Below, one piece after another: positions 11,001 to 21,284 of a stretch of 34,578 bases of DNA. Below the pieces are notes generated by a model. It saw nothing but the letters and a program-made list of their open reading frames with translations. It was not told the DNA's origin and searched no databases. A program made the translations under genes and the position numbers. The stretch covers positions 1 to 34,578 of the forward strand of contig WSUB01000288.1 in the NCBI GenBank assembly GCA_019633425.1. The letters run 5' to 3'. The stretch comes from Tulasnella sp. 424. Taxonomy: Eukaryota > Basidiomycota > Agaricomycetes > Cantharellales > Tulasnellaceae. The number at the start of each line of letters is the position of its first letter. The first letter of the stretch is position 1.

Positions 11001-11398
11001 ACCAGCAAGGCATGTACGACGAGGCAGAAGAGTGTTACCGCCTTGCCCAGGCCATATGGTCAAGCATGGAAAGCTTTGGCGGTGAAGGCAACTCGCTGTA
11101 CAGTCTTGGAGCGTTGTACTTCTTCCAGGATCTACTTGGTGATGCGGAGGAGTGCTACGCCCACGCGCGTCTCGCGTATGCAAGGGATGTCAGCGAGGAG
11201 CGTGAAGCACTAGCGTTGGATGGACTAGCAGGAGTATATGCCTTGCAGAACAAACTTGACAGTGCAAAGGCGGCCTGTGCGGAAGCTCGCGAGCTGTACG
11301 AGCGAATGGGCCGGCCGATGAGTGCCCAGTGTGAGCATATTTGGGAATTCCTCCTGAACTTGGAACAACAAGTTCCCTGTTGGATGGTGTCCTCCTAG
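8076..11398 (+). CDS. Protein kinase-TPR fusion protein, copy 2 (seven exons, 994 aa)
   Basis: Exons are 8076-8129, 8185-8427, 8482-8664, 8720-8794, 8851-9150, 9214-9420 and 9476-11398, with every intron phase 0. Exons 2 to 6 have exactly the same lengths as in copy 1. Kinase landmarks: GGQG 46-49, Lys82 in LAVKK, HGDLK with Asp182 (preceded by IT rather than IC), DFG Asp200, WTAPE, SDMWAIGWICWE; the domain ends near 354. Residues 355-994 are TPRs, with eight near-identical units in the middle. The C-terminus is slightly longer than in copy 1 and ends in a TAG. It is the closest intact relative of copy 1 and sits in the same amine oxidase-kinase block. No export signal was seen. The kinase should be catalytically competent; partner and pathway are unknown. 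Confidence 0.9.
9734..10693 (+). repeat. Central TPR array of copy 2: eight 120-bp units
   Basis: Units start at 9734, 9854, 9974, 10094, 10214, 10334, 10454 and 10574 with an unbroken 120-bp period, in register with the copy 1 array. The starting motif is again IHSRIG or a close variant (IYSHIG, IYSRDG). Confidence 0.9.
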
Positions 11399-12234
11399 AG
11401 TCCCTTTCTCGTTGCCCTGTGACTATGTGGGTATTTCCTGGCCACTACGCTGAAGCCTGCACTCACAGACCATTGTTTTCCGATCCAGACGATCCCTCCA
11501 ATTCTTGAAACTCTTCATCGCTTCTCTTCCTCTTTTCCCCGAGGAACTATCTCTATATTCCATCTTGTCGCTTTTATAGTGTTACGATTACGTACCTCTT
11601 CAGGCCATTAAACTGTTCATAGACGTCTGCGCCGCGGTTCCACTGCCTGTCACGTGGCCTTCTCCCTAATGGCCCGTGTTCCTTTTATTTCAACAACATC
11701 CATTCACAATATTACGAAATTCTCTCTTTCGTGTCGCGGGTAATCAATTAACGGCGAGTACATGCGGCTGTGTCATCCGTGAACGTGGGTCATGTGGTGA
11801 GCAGTTTGGCGCCGTCACCTCAAATCAAAGGTTCATCAACGTGTCCGGGATGTGATGACTGTCTTGCCTTTCCTTTCGCATGCGTCATTCCAGACCAAAG
11901 AGCGATTATCGTCAACAGGCTACCGTGACAGGACGGCAGCGTGAATTCGTCTTTCTTGACCCGCGGTTGCAGCCCCGGAGCTGTCGACGGCTCTGACCAC
12001 GCGTATTCGACTTTGCGGGTCGGATTCTTTGGACACGCATACCCCTTCACCCTATACGAACCGAACAGATCCCGGATGTGATTCAGTTCGTTCCTTCCTC
12101 CTGACTCTCTAGACTTATCCAAATCTTGGAGCCCCGTATTAGTTGTCCAGCTGTTTCATCCTCTAGTGACGTCATCGACTTTGACCGTCTCGTCGGTCTG
12201 AGCATCTCAAGCGGTTTAACTACAGCAACGGCGT
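11399..12234. other. 3' flank of copy 2, no supported gene
   Basis: The first part, to about 11840, shares text with the flanks of copies 1, 3 and 4. Examples are a CAACATC-AT-CACAATAT-ACGAAA block near 11693, seen again near 18787, and CACCTCAAAT near 11816, seen again near 5593. A minus-strand open stretch at 11820-12122 reads like protein (YACPKNPTRKVEYAWSEP) but I recognise no family, and splice signals are unclear. No functional gene is called. Confidence 0.3.
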
Positions 12235-12480
12235 AGTCAGAATCACCCAACGTTGGCCTCATAATCGACTCTGAATGTATCCAGACTTCCCCGCCCCAGG
12301 AGGAAGCTTTCTACTCCCGCATCGCCGTCGCTCAACTTTACACCGACGGAAAAGCGGTACATTGCCACCTGCGCTTCCGCTTCAACCATGGATCAGGTCG
12401 GCCTCACGTTCTCTATCGTGTTCAATATCCTATCTTCGCAGTTCAACTTGAAGATTATTATAACTATGGGAGTTTGGGGG
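12235..12480 (+). pseudogene. Aspartic protease (pepsin family) C-terminal fragment
   Basis: The stretch around 12307-12405 aligns base by base with 21896-21985 in the protease relic upstream of copy 5. One frame reads FYSRIA-AQLYTDGK, then ATCASASTMDQVGLTF, in keeping with the pepsin C-lobe segment (dGk-y--pC------v-f-f-g). Frames shift and no catalytic motif is included. It is a short relic placed between kinase-TPR copy 2 and the truncated copy 3. Confidence 0.4.
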
Positions 12481-12857
12481 GTTCTCTCCCCTGCCTGTTT
12501 TATTTTCCGTTTTCTCTCGTTGATCGACGAAGCGGACTTGCACAGCCATTTATTCTTCCACTTTCTCTTCCTTTTTTTCCCTGCGTTGGTTATTTGGCAT
12601 TTCACAAGCCTTCGTTTTATACGAATGACATGTACCATCCTGAATAAAGTTACTCACTCTCTCCCCCAAGCATTGTAATTGATTGATGACTCTTGGAGCT
12701 GAGAGCCATCGAATATAACGTTAGCCTCGCAGCGATGGTTGGCAATGCTTGGGATGGCGTGTCTTACGAGAAAAGGACGTCGGGCCCGCAGCCTCCCGAT
12801 CCCAAAAGCGACGCGGCGAACGCGCGGAGCAGACAAAACGCCCAGCAGCTCAAAGCG
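12481..12857. other. Spacer before truncated copy 3
   Basis: This holds a T-rich stretch (about 12490-12660) followed by about 180 bp with an open frame of unknown nature that runs up to the break of copy 3. I see no recognisable domain. The region probably contains the rearrangement point that removed the 5' part of copy 3. Confidence 0.3.
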
Positions 12858-13684
12858 AAAAGGCAAACGATGCTCACGACATTTGATCTCGCGGTGGAGA
12901 CCCCTTTGGTACCGGGAACGTAATGCGCAGCCTCGCGACGCTTTATAGCAACTAGTCCAGACACGACGATGCGGCGGTGGCGTACCGGAGAGCACTGGCT
13001 TCCCATGATGATGTTGACGATGTCGGCAGCAAAGCCAGATCCTTGCTATGCCTCGCGAAAGACCATCACGCTCATTGCCGATACCCCGAAGCCGAGGAGG
13101 CCGCCAACAAAGCCCTTGCCATGGGCATAAGCATCGAAGGCAAAGAATGTCAAGCGGATACTTGGTTGCTTCTGTCACGGATATTCTTGGCTTAATCAAG
13201 GAAAGACGAAGAAAAAGAGACGCTAGTTCAAGCTGAAGCTGCGCTTACCGGTCTTAACCGCGGGACAGCTCACGCGGAGACCTTGGATCGGCTCGGTCAC
13301 ATCTATCTTCTACAGGGCAGGTATAACGAAGTAGGAGAGTGTTACCGCCTTGCCCAAGCCATATGGTCAAGCATGGAAAGTTTTGGTAGTGAAGGTAGAG
13401 ATTTGTACTGCCTTGGAGGATTGTACCTTTTCCAGGATCGATTTGGTGAAGCTGAGGAGTGCTTCGCCCTAGCGCGTATCGCGTATGCAATGGATGCCAA
13501 CGAGGTGTCTGAAGCACTGGCTTTGGATTCACTAGTGGGAGTATATGCCTCGCAGAACAAACTCGACAGTGCAAAGGCGGCTTGTGCGGAAGCTCGCGAG
13601 ATGTACGCGCAAATGGGCCGGCCGATGAGCCAGATGTGTGCGAGAGATTGGGCATTCCTCCAGGCTTTGGAGCAGCCCATCTGA
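12858..13684 (+). pseudogene. Truncated kinase-TPR copy 3 (3' end only)
   Basis: Homology to copy 1 starts abruptly near 12858, matching about 4470, and continues to the shared stop codon at 13682-13684, matching 5292-5294. The kinase and all but the last unit of the central TPR array are missing. The reading frame of copy 1 is kept for the whole 820 bp, but it is interrupted by TGA at 12884-12886, TAG at 12953-12955 and TAA at 13193-13195. The last two replace CAG and CAA (Gln) codons of the paralogs. From 13283 the frame is open for 133 residues and very close to the copy 1 C-terminus. A dead 3' fragment is the simplest reading; a short TPR-only peptide from a downstream ATG cannot be excluded. 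Confidence 0.85.
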
Positions 13685-14260
13685 TCTCCTTTGGGTGGTC
13701 TTCTTCGGCCACAGCTGCGCGCCGACCTGTGATAAGGTGGGTCTTCATTGCAGAACATGCTAGAGCCCTCCTTGCACGGCTGACAGCAACATTTTTCAGG
13801 TGATCTTTTCGGTTCTTCGTCCCCCCATGGCATATCCTCGCCGCCTTCTATCTCTTTAGGTCACGTCTTGTCCCGTTCATAGTTTTCCGAACACCCCTGT
13901 TTGCATGTTGCCACCTCTTATACCGTACCCGCCGGATCTGTGTGGTCGAACGTGTGTGATTATTCCCAAACGTGACCGACGCGGTGACGTCGCTCGCCTC
14001 AAATCGAAGGTCTCGCCCCGTTTTTCCAAATGCAGTCTCATGACGAGTCGTCGGTATGGGATGGTTATACGGGAATGATGACCTTTTGCCCCTCTTCCTT
14101 TGGACGGGATTCACCGCCTATTAAGCGTGACAGGGCGGGAATGCCCCATATATCTGGCTCAACTCCTCCCACCGGATTTAATCGATCATATCCTTTTATT
14201 TGCCAGGAGCACAGTGCACCTTTTGAAGGGATGACCTCCATAATCCACGACCCTTAACCG
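13685..14260. repeat. Duplicated 3' flank shared with copy 1
   Basis: This segment aligns with 5295 to about 6110 downstream of copy 1, with some internal gaps. Shared landmarks are GTCTTCATTGCAGAA, ATTTTTCAGG, GACG-GGTGACGTCG and GCGTGACAGGGCGGGAATGC. It shows that copy 3 came from a duplication that included the non-coding tail. No gene is seen. Confidence 0.65.
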
Positions 14261-14439
14261 AATACCAACACCAACATCAACACGGACAACTTCTCGAGTG
14301 CACGCTGTTGTTCGGGCGGGCGACGAAGAAGCAAGGGTAAGTAATTACGCCGCTAGCTCATTGGTCAGCGAAAACTACTTTTCGTAAGCCCTATTCACCA
14401 CATCTATGCCCCGGGTAGTTTTTCCAAACCAGGTCTCTT
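14261..14439. other. Spacer upstream of protease relic
   Basis: There is no recognisable coding motif. A GGGTAAGTAATTAC sequence near 14334 looks like a splice donor and may be a remnant of an intron in the protease propeptide region. Confidence 0.25.
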
Positions 14440-15165
14440 TCCTTTGGTAGTGCACTGCGGTTACGGGTCAGTCGACGCTCCAGCCCAAGGCACCAACATC
14501 GACTTCGACACCGGTTCCTCCGCCATCCCTTCTGCCCACTGCACTACTTACTTTAGTACCTTCTATATCCCCAACAACCCCATGTCCTTCATCAACGCCA
14601 AGGAGGCCGCGTTCAAAACGTCTTTCGGTGATGGTTCAACAGGCTCTCGCGTCCTCGCCGCGGAGACGATCTCCGTCGGGACTTCACTCCTTCTGAACCA
14701 ACCATCACCGGCTCCACTGAGAACCCTGAAAGACCGAATTCCGGCTCCCGGGTTCCGCGTTTGAGTTGATCGCTCAGACGAAAGGGACTGCTTGGTTCTT
14801 CTCCCCAGCGAACCAAGAGGACGCGAACGCGTTTTCGTTTTACTTGAGTCAGCAGGAGGCAGATGGTCGGAGCGGTGCATCGAATGCATCGACTGCTTTC
14901 ACATCGTTCTTAGCATTACGACTCAGAGTGTCTGGGACATCGTTGTAAGTGCCGCCTCTCCACACCTGCATATAATTACCAAAGCGGACATGTCTTTCCC
15001 GGCCTGTCCTCTAGAGCGACGGTGTTGCTTACAACACATGGTAGTCACCTCACACCTCGTCGTAATCGAAGGAACGCGGCACGATATATCTTGCTTGGGC
15101 AAGGATCTAGGGCTGGCATACCGGTTCGGTCTTTGCTTAGAGCATTGCATATCCGGTATTTGGGA
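14440..15165 (+). pseudogene. Pepsin-family (A1) aspartic protease, decayed, upstream of copy 4
   Basis: The frame from 14444 carries GTNIDFDTGSSAIPSAHC, the first catalytic Asp motif (DTGSS) of an A1 protease, but the usual two residues LW between A and IPS are missing. It is followed by FGDGSTGSRVLAAETISVG, the flap-side family pattern. The frame then breaks near 14700. A second piece from about 14766 reads GTAWFFSPANQEDANAFSFY and LSQQEADG, as expected between the two lobes. The second DTG/DSG motif is not recognisable. The block aligns with 21285-21830. Family enzymes are secreted endopeptidases of 350-450 residues; this one is non-functional. Confidence 0.6.
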
Positions 15166-15551
15166 CTAATGCTGCGTTGCGTTTAGAGAACCCGGTTCGA
15201 TTGGTGGGATAAAGACTCGATGCTGCACACGTTCTTCAGACAAAAAGTTTTTATCGTCGAGAGTTTCCTGGGGTACTAGCTTTAACAGAGATAGGTTGGT
15301 ACTTGCTACGGCAGGAATATGAACTCGCTGCGCATCGGTTGAAGTGAGCAAAGCCGAACAAAGCGAGTGGCGAATCCGACCAAACGCCGGAAGCGCCGTT
15401 TTAGCTTTCTTCCGATTGCGCAATCCGGGACACCGCCTCAAGCAAAAACCCCTCAGATGACTCTGAAAACAAAACACTTCAAGTTCATTTCTACTGTGCA
15501 CAGAGACTTTATAACTGAGGAAAGTTGTTTGCTGGATTCTATTATTTGAGC
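15166..15551 (+). repeat. Duplicated 5' flank of copy 4
   Basis: This aligns with 22330-23021 upstream of copy 5, including GAGCAAAGCCGAACAAAGCG (15346-15365 and 22559-22578), CGAATCCGAC/TGAATCCGAC and a CTGTGCACAG-type stretch. It ends at the ATG of the kinase-TPR gene and so probably contains its promoter. It differs from the 5' flank of copies 1 and 2 and lacks TTACGTAA. No separate gene is seen. Confidence 0.5.
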
Positions 15552-18537
15552 ATGGTGGACCATCCTGTACCCCAGCTCATGGGACAACAAGGCCAAAACA
15601 GGGCTGTAAGTCCTTTCCTTACGCAAAAGCGAAAATGGCTGTTAAAGTGGGTCCTTGAAGCGGGAGATCCTGGGTGGAATAGGCGACCGCCGAATCGACC
15701 CAAAGAGAATCAAAACCACAGAAACAGAACCGCGCGCAAAAGGCGGGCAAGGCACCGTTATTATTGGAACGATGATTGCTCCTGAAGAAATCGCGAGTTG
15801 GGACACCAAACAACTCATGGCAACGTTCCTCAACAGGAAGTTAGCGATAAAGAAGCTGGAATGGGATCGCCAGGATGCCGAAGCGTCGGCGAAGTTCTTC
15901 AAGGTACGGTCGTTGTCTTATCTGTCAACTTCGATGTTCTCATTGCTTCGTTAGTCCTTTGTCAACGAGCTTAGCATAATGGCGAGCCTTTCTCACCCCA
16001 ACATCGTCGAGTTCATTGGTTTTGTTGAGGACGAGCAGAAGGGTGACGCATGGATCATTATACCTTGGGAAGCGAACGGAAACATTCGAGAGTTTTTGCA
16101 GTCAGGGGAGTGGGATATTCCCGAGCGTGTCTCCTTGGTGAGCCTGGTAGATGTGCGCTATACCGGAAGTATTTGAACGAACCGTCGATTTAGGTTCAAG
16201 ATGTAATTGGTGGCGTGGTGTACTTACATACGAGACAACCTCCGATCTGCCACGGGGACTTGAAGTCGGTGAGTCCGTCAGGGTACCTTTCGAAAGACGG
16301 TTCGCTAATTGACAGTTGTCTTAGCTCAACATTCTGGTCAATTCTTCATACCGGGCAGTAATCACGGATTTTGGGTCGGCCCGATCTAAACAGAACGTAG
16401 AGGCAGCGACGGCGACAGGAAACACCCTGCCAGTCCTGTCTCGCCGAGAGGCCGACGACGACAGGACCGAGGAATATCCATCTCCAAAAATTGAATTGGA
16501 CCCTGCCACGTTAGAGCTCACCTTAACGGGTCCCGGTTTTTCCCTCCGATGGACAGCCCCAGAAGTGCTGAACAACGGGGTACAAGATTTACCCAGCGAT
16601 ATGTGGGCCATCGGCTGGATATGCTGGGAGGTAAGTGCACTATTTGGTGGAGAATCTTATCGTGTTTTACTCACCTCCGCGACAACACTTTAGATATTCA
16701 CGGGTAGGGTGCCTTTCGAGGAACTCAATTTCCAAGGGGCTATTATATCCCATGTGATGAAAGGAAAACTACCCGCTATTCGGGAGGAAGCTGAACTGTC
16801 GCATATTCTCGAACTGTGCAGTCTAATGTCGGACTGTTGGATCTCGAATCCAGTCAAGAGGATAGATGCTCCCACTTTTCGACTAAAGGCCCACTGGGTG
16901 GTGAGTGCTTTGATGGAGGCCTACCTCACCGATTGTTTAATGAACCTCGCTCGGATCAGCCATCCACGAGACATTCGAGCGATATATCTGGAGGTGAAAA
17001 GCTACGGTCCGCCGCTCTGTTACAGGAGCTAGGCACCATGTATCGCCTTCAGGATAACGCAGTGATGGCCGAGTCCCATTACCGGACTGCGATCAATATT
17101 GCGACCCAGACGAAAGATGACAGGGCCAAGGCGGTGGCGTTAGTCGGCCTAGGATTGGTTTACCTTGCTCAGTCGAGGCATGAAGAGGGGGAGCAGGCGT
17201 TGAGAGAAGCGCACGAGATTCACTCTCGCATAAGCAATGACCTTGGTGCCGCGAATGCGTTGGACTGTCTGGGAGACATGTACCGTTCTCAGTCGAGGTA
17301 CCAGGAGGCGGAGAAGGCGTTTTGGGAAGGGTACAAGATTCACTCTCGATTCGGCAATGACCTTGGTACGGCTAGTACTCTAGATGGTCTGGGAAGGGTC
17401 TACCGTGCCCAGTCAAATTATCGAGACGCAGAGGAGGCGTTGAAAGAAGCCCACGAGATCCACTCTCGTATCGGCAACGACAGTGGTATCGCAAACGCGT
17501 TTATCGGCCTAGGAGATTTATATCGCAATCAGTCGAGGTATCAAGAGGCGGAGAAAGTGTTCATGGCTGCCCACGAGATATGCTTCCGCATCGGCGACGA
17601 GCGTGGTGCTGCAAACGCGCTACGTGGACTGGGAAATATCTATCGCACTCAGTCACGGAATCAAGAGGCGCAGAAGGCTCTCAATGACGCCCAAAACATC
17701 TATTCTCGCATTGGAGACCGACTCGGTGCCGCAAACGTGTTACGCAACCTCGGACAGCTTTATAGCGAACAATGCAAATACAACGACGCGGAGGCGCTCT
17801 TCCTCCAAGCAGCTGCTGCCCATGATCGCGCTGGTGATGGCGGCGGCAAAGCCGGAGCGCTCCTAGACCTCGGGAAAGACTATTACTCTCAGGCAAGATA
17901 CTCCGAGGCAGAGGAGGCCGCTACCGAAGCCCTTGCCCTTTCCATCGGCCTCGCCAGTGAAGATGGTCAAGCGAGTGCTTCGTTGCTTTTGTCACGGATA
18001 TTTCAAGCTCAATCAAGGCAGAGCAAAGAAAAAGAGGCGCTCATTCAAGCTGAAGCCGCACTCGCCCGAATTGGCCCGCCAATGGATGCAGCTCGCGCAA
18101 CGACCTTGGATCGGCTCGGCGACATCCACCTGGCGCAGAGCACGTACGACGCAGCAGAAGAGTGTTACCGCCTTGCCAAAACCATATGGTCGCGTGTGGA
18201 AAAGGTTAGCGGTGAAGCTACCGAGCTACTTAGTCTTGGGGTGTTGTACGTTCGCCAGAGTCGACATGGCGAGGCAGAGGAGTGCTTCACGCAAGCACGT
18301 GCCGCATATGCTAGGATTGCTGACAGGAACGGTGAAGCAAAGGCTTTGGAGGGATTGATAGGGGTACACGTTCTGCAACACAATTTTGAGGATGCGAAGG
18401 CTGTTTGTGTAGAAGCTCGCGAGCTGTACGCACAAATGGGCCGGCCGATGAGTGCGGCGTGTGCAAAAGTTTGGCAACTTCTCCAAGTTTTGGAGCAAAC
18501 TACTGGATCCTCTTCAGATGGTACTTTTCAGGTGTAG
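15552..18537 (+). CDS. Protein kinase-TPR fusion protein, copy 4 (seven exons, 881 aa)
   Basis: Exons are 15552-15605, 15661-15903, 15955-16137, 16194-16268, 16325-16630, 16694-16900 and 16960-18537, all joined in phase 0. Kinase landmarks: GGQG 46-49, Lys82 in LAIKK, HGDLKSLN with Asp182, DFG Asp200, WTAPE, SDMWAIGWICWE; the domain ends near 356. Exon 5 is two codons longer than in the other copies because the segment between DFG and APE has its own sequence (NVEAATATGNTLPVLSRRE). Residues 357-881 are TPRs with only five central units. The C-terminus ends in SSSDGTFQV before TAG. Together with copy 5 it forms the second branch of the family. All catalytic residues are present; the ligand and substrate are unknown. 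Confidence 0.9.
17218..17817 (+). repeat. Central TPR array of copy 4: five 120-bp units
   Basis: Units start at 17218, 17338, 17458, 17578 and 17698 with an exact 120-bp period. Three fewer units than in copies 1 and 2 account for most of the shorter protein. Confidence 0.9.
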
Positions 18538-19630
18538 TTGTCAGTTGATTTGGGATGTGGTGGGTATTCACCGCACGGTTCGCTGAAGGCCGCAATCCTT
18601 TCAACTGTTCGTCCTCTCCATTCCTTATTTACCCGGCTGTTTTCGAGTTGATATCTTTCCATTACGTCTAGTCTTGTTCATAGTGCTGCACGTACCCTAT
18701 TTGCGTTTCCACCTCTCTGCCATAACGGCCCCCTTCACATGCGCCTGTCGCCTTCCGGTCCCTTCGTGAGACAAATCACGCTCCTTCTATGGTAACAACA
18801 TCTATTCTCAATATAACGAAAGTCGTCTGTCCTTATTCCCTGTCGTATTGATTTATTATTGTGTGTCCACGTGCAGTGTCTCAATGGGTCGCCTATCATC
18901 TAAAAGAACGATTGCGTTGGAATTTGAAATACCCACCTCCGTCAAAGCACGAAACGGTGGGTATTTATGTGTCGACAGCGGTAAGCCTGCCACTCGACCA
19001 GTCTCTGGCCGATCTTCATCGACACATTCAGCTTCATACCACGACTACGCCCTCTCCGTCATCTTGGCCTGCCAAGCCCCAGACAGGCTGGCCAATCAGT
19101 AAGTGCTCCACCACTAATCGATTGGTCGAGCTGCCCAACTTGTTCTCTTTACCTCCATCGCACTCTTCTCTCAAAAGAACCTATGCAAACATGTTCGAAC
19201 ATCCCAACCAGCCGATCACTACTTGAAATCTGACCGAGTAAAGACATGCGCGACAGACGGTCTACTGTACATACAGCAAGTTCGACGAGCGGAAATAACG
19301 GTAGCCAAATGTACATATGCGACTGAGAGATGTGTGAATTTCTGTTGATGGGTCGCGCCGCAAGTGAGACCCGAGCCTTGACTGCCGAAATCAGTTTGCT
19401 GAGTGAAGACTCGGGATGAAATAAAAGATCTAGAGGAGAAGAGCAGAGTGCTCCATATTCAACCCGAGCCTTCTGAACACCTACGACCTCTTCCCATCGA
19501 CCTGCCAAACCCGGTGGAGCGACGCGGCCGTCAACGCTCGCGGAAAATATTATTCGGTGGTCCCTTTTATAAATGTACGGTGTCAACCTGGGACCTATCC
19601 GAGTAAGGGGATTAAGCATTTGCCGTCCGA
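18538..19630. other. 3' flank of copy 4 and unassigned spacer
   Basis: The first 300 bp or so resemble the flank of copy 2 (for example the ACAACATCTATTCTCAATAT block near 18788). An 11-bp perfect inverted repeat, AAATACCCACC at 18927-18937 and GGTGGGTATTT at 18956-18966, could form a hairpin with an 18-nt loop. An open frame of about 120 codons (18861-19226) has no family I recognise. No gene is called. Confidence 0.3.
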
Positions 19631-19634
19631 GAAA

Positions 19635-20092
19635 TTAAACGCAGTCAACATTACCATCTGACGGACACCACGCGGTTAATAGTCTATTCGTTGCAACACT
19701 CCAAATCGTTGCCTCAGACCCTCCTTGGTAGAGGCCCGAGTTGATAGAGGAGCATTCGCCGTCGCTTGCTTGGACCAAAGTCATTGCAGCGTAACTTGCA
19801 TCGGAGTGAGTTGAGCGCACTGCAAACTATATCTTAACGAATCTAATCTCACCAAGATGCAGCCGGTGCATATGCACCTTGCTGGGTTACCCAAGTCAGG
19901 CCGATGAACTTGTTTTCCTAAGAATAGCTTTCGACGAGCGCACGAAAGGTATAAGCCGGGATAACTTACGTCTTTCGGACCTGAATCCAGCGCTAGGCCA
20001 GCATAAAGTGCGGAAAGTCCGTATTTCACGGTTACCTTGTGCCAAGATCGCCTGCCGCCATGGGTTACTTGAAGGACACCATTATCTCTCAA
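19635..20092 (-). other. Possible minus-strand coding fragment, unknown product
   Basis: On the minus strand 19820-19635 reads SDASYAAMTLVQASDGECSS and then GLYQGGSEATIWSV before a stop. This has protein-like composition with spaced cysteines. A GTGAGATT donor and a TTTGCAG acceptor 33 nt apart sit just upstream, which is short for an intron here. I do not recognise the family. It may be a relic or chance. Confidence 0.2.
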
Positions 20093-20555
20093 GGAGGAAG
20101 AGACATCCGCTTGTTTGTCTGCGGACGCCGAACTTCAATGACCCCGCACACGTCTCTAAAGACTCCTCTATACATATATGTATGAGAAAGAGACGGCGTG
20201 ACAATGGTAGCGGAGACTTCGGGCCGAGTCGGCGAGGAAGGCCCGGCTGTCTCGGGAGGGGGGGGTGGGGTACGGCTGCAGATGGTGCAATGGGTATAGT
20301 CGGGGATCCGCTTTATAAGGCCTACTTATCAGTTCACTAGCCTCACAGCTCATGGAAAGGCGGCGCCACTCACCAGGGAGGCGGATAGAGAGACTGAACC
20401 CAATCCACCCCCACGATCCGTTCGAAACTCCGCTTGAACCTGATCCGCTGAGTCAGCGGCCACACTTTTCGAACGAGAACACTCACCTCGCGTCATGTGA
20501 CACACTAAGAGCTCGAAAAACAAACGCGAAGACAACCATCGCATAACATCCCCTA
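20093..20555. other. Unassigned spacer left of TIR element
   Basis: No gene is seen. Notable local sequences are the 14-bp palindrome ATACATATATGTAT (20170-20183) and CCGCTGAGTCAGCGG (20445-20459), a 7-bp inverted repeat around an AP-1/Gcn4-like TGAGTCA core. A G-rich run lies near 20257-20271. Confidence 0.3.
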
Positions 20556-21278
20556 TACGACCCCCCAATAATCCAGAACAACAAATATCGGTCAACATTT
20601 CTCCGCGCGCGGCACTGTTCGAGGCTGATCGCGAACGATAAGTGTGACCGTAACGTCACACATCAGGTCCACTGCGCGATTCTCCTAAGGTCAAAAGCAG
20701 TCGGGGCAAGGCCACTTTAGCTGACATTGCGCGGTCTGGGGTATACAGGACTATAGTGTATTTAGATCAAAATAATTCCATTATTTCTATTTACAAAACT
20801 ATCTATATAATATCTCCAACCGGCCAGGTGTTTGATTAGAGGAGGGGTCCAACCATTCCGGCACGGGCGCCATCGCTCTTTGTGCGGGCTCAAATTGGCA
20901 TCAGCTTCGAGTTGTGTCCGGTTGATGCGCGAGAGGCGTCGGGGGATGGCCGGGCTCGGCCAGCGGTTGTGAGTGGATTTTCCTGGTTTTGTCAGTGGGC
21001 GGCGGCGGCGTTGGCGTTTTCATTCATTTTCTTCTCGTCGTTGCCGTTGTCGTCGTCGCTGCCGTCGTCGTCGTTGCTGCCGTCGTCGTTGTCGCTGCCG
21101 TCGTTCACCATCGTCGTTCCTAGTAAGCGATGGGAGAGGGGAAATGGGAAATGGCCCGCGAGGACGAGACCTGGATTCCCGCTGGTCAAGCGTGACATGT
21201 CACATCCGGAAGGTTGACCCCGCCGCGCGAGTAGAATATTGACGCGTATTTGTTGTTCTGGATTTTTGGGGGGTCGTA
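20556..21278. mobile_element. Non-autonomous DNA transposon with about 40-bp TIRs, TA-flanked
   Basis: The left end from 20558 (CGACCCCCCAATAATCCAGA and onward) is repeated in inverted orientation, ending at 21276, as CGACCCCCCAAAAATCCAGA. About 42 bp match with roughly five mismatches, after which a shared CGCGCG-type stretch continues. Both ends are bordered by TA (20556-20557 and 21277-21278), the target duplication typical of Tc1/mariner/pogo elements. The match actually extends outward through CCCTATA on both sides, so the true ends could be 7 bp further out. The 719-bp interior has no transposase frame, only a GTCGTC-type repeat and an AT-rich patch. It fits a MITE-like deletion derivative. 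Confidence 0.7.
21034..21116. repeat. Trinucleotide-type low-complexity repeat (GTC/GCC-rich)
   Basis: This is an irregular run of GTC, GTT and GCC triplets inside the TIR element. On the minus strand it would encode an Asp/Asn/Gly-rich tract, but no convincing gene surrounds it. Confidence 0.75.
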
Positions 21279-21284
21279 TAGGGA

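Noticed and set aside
12388..12678. Hydrophobic plus-strand frame after the short protease fragment
   Set aside because: Phe/Leu-rich text produced by a T-rich stretch; no start context or homologous counterpart in the other blocks.
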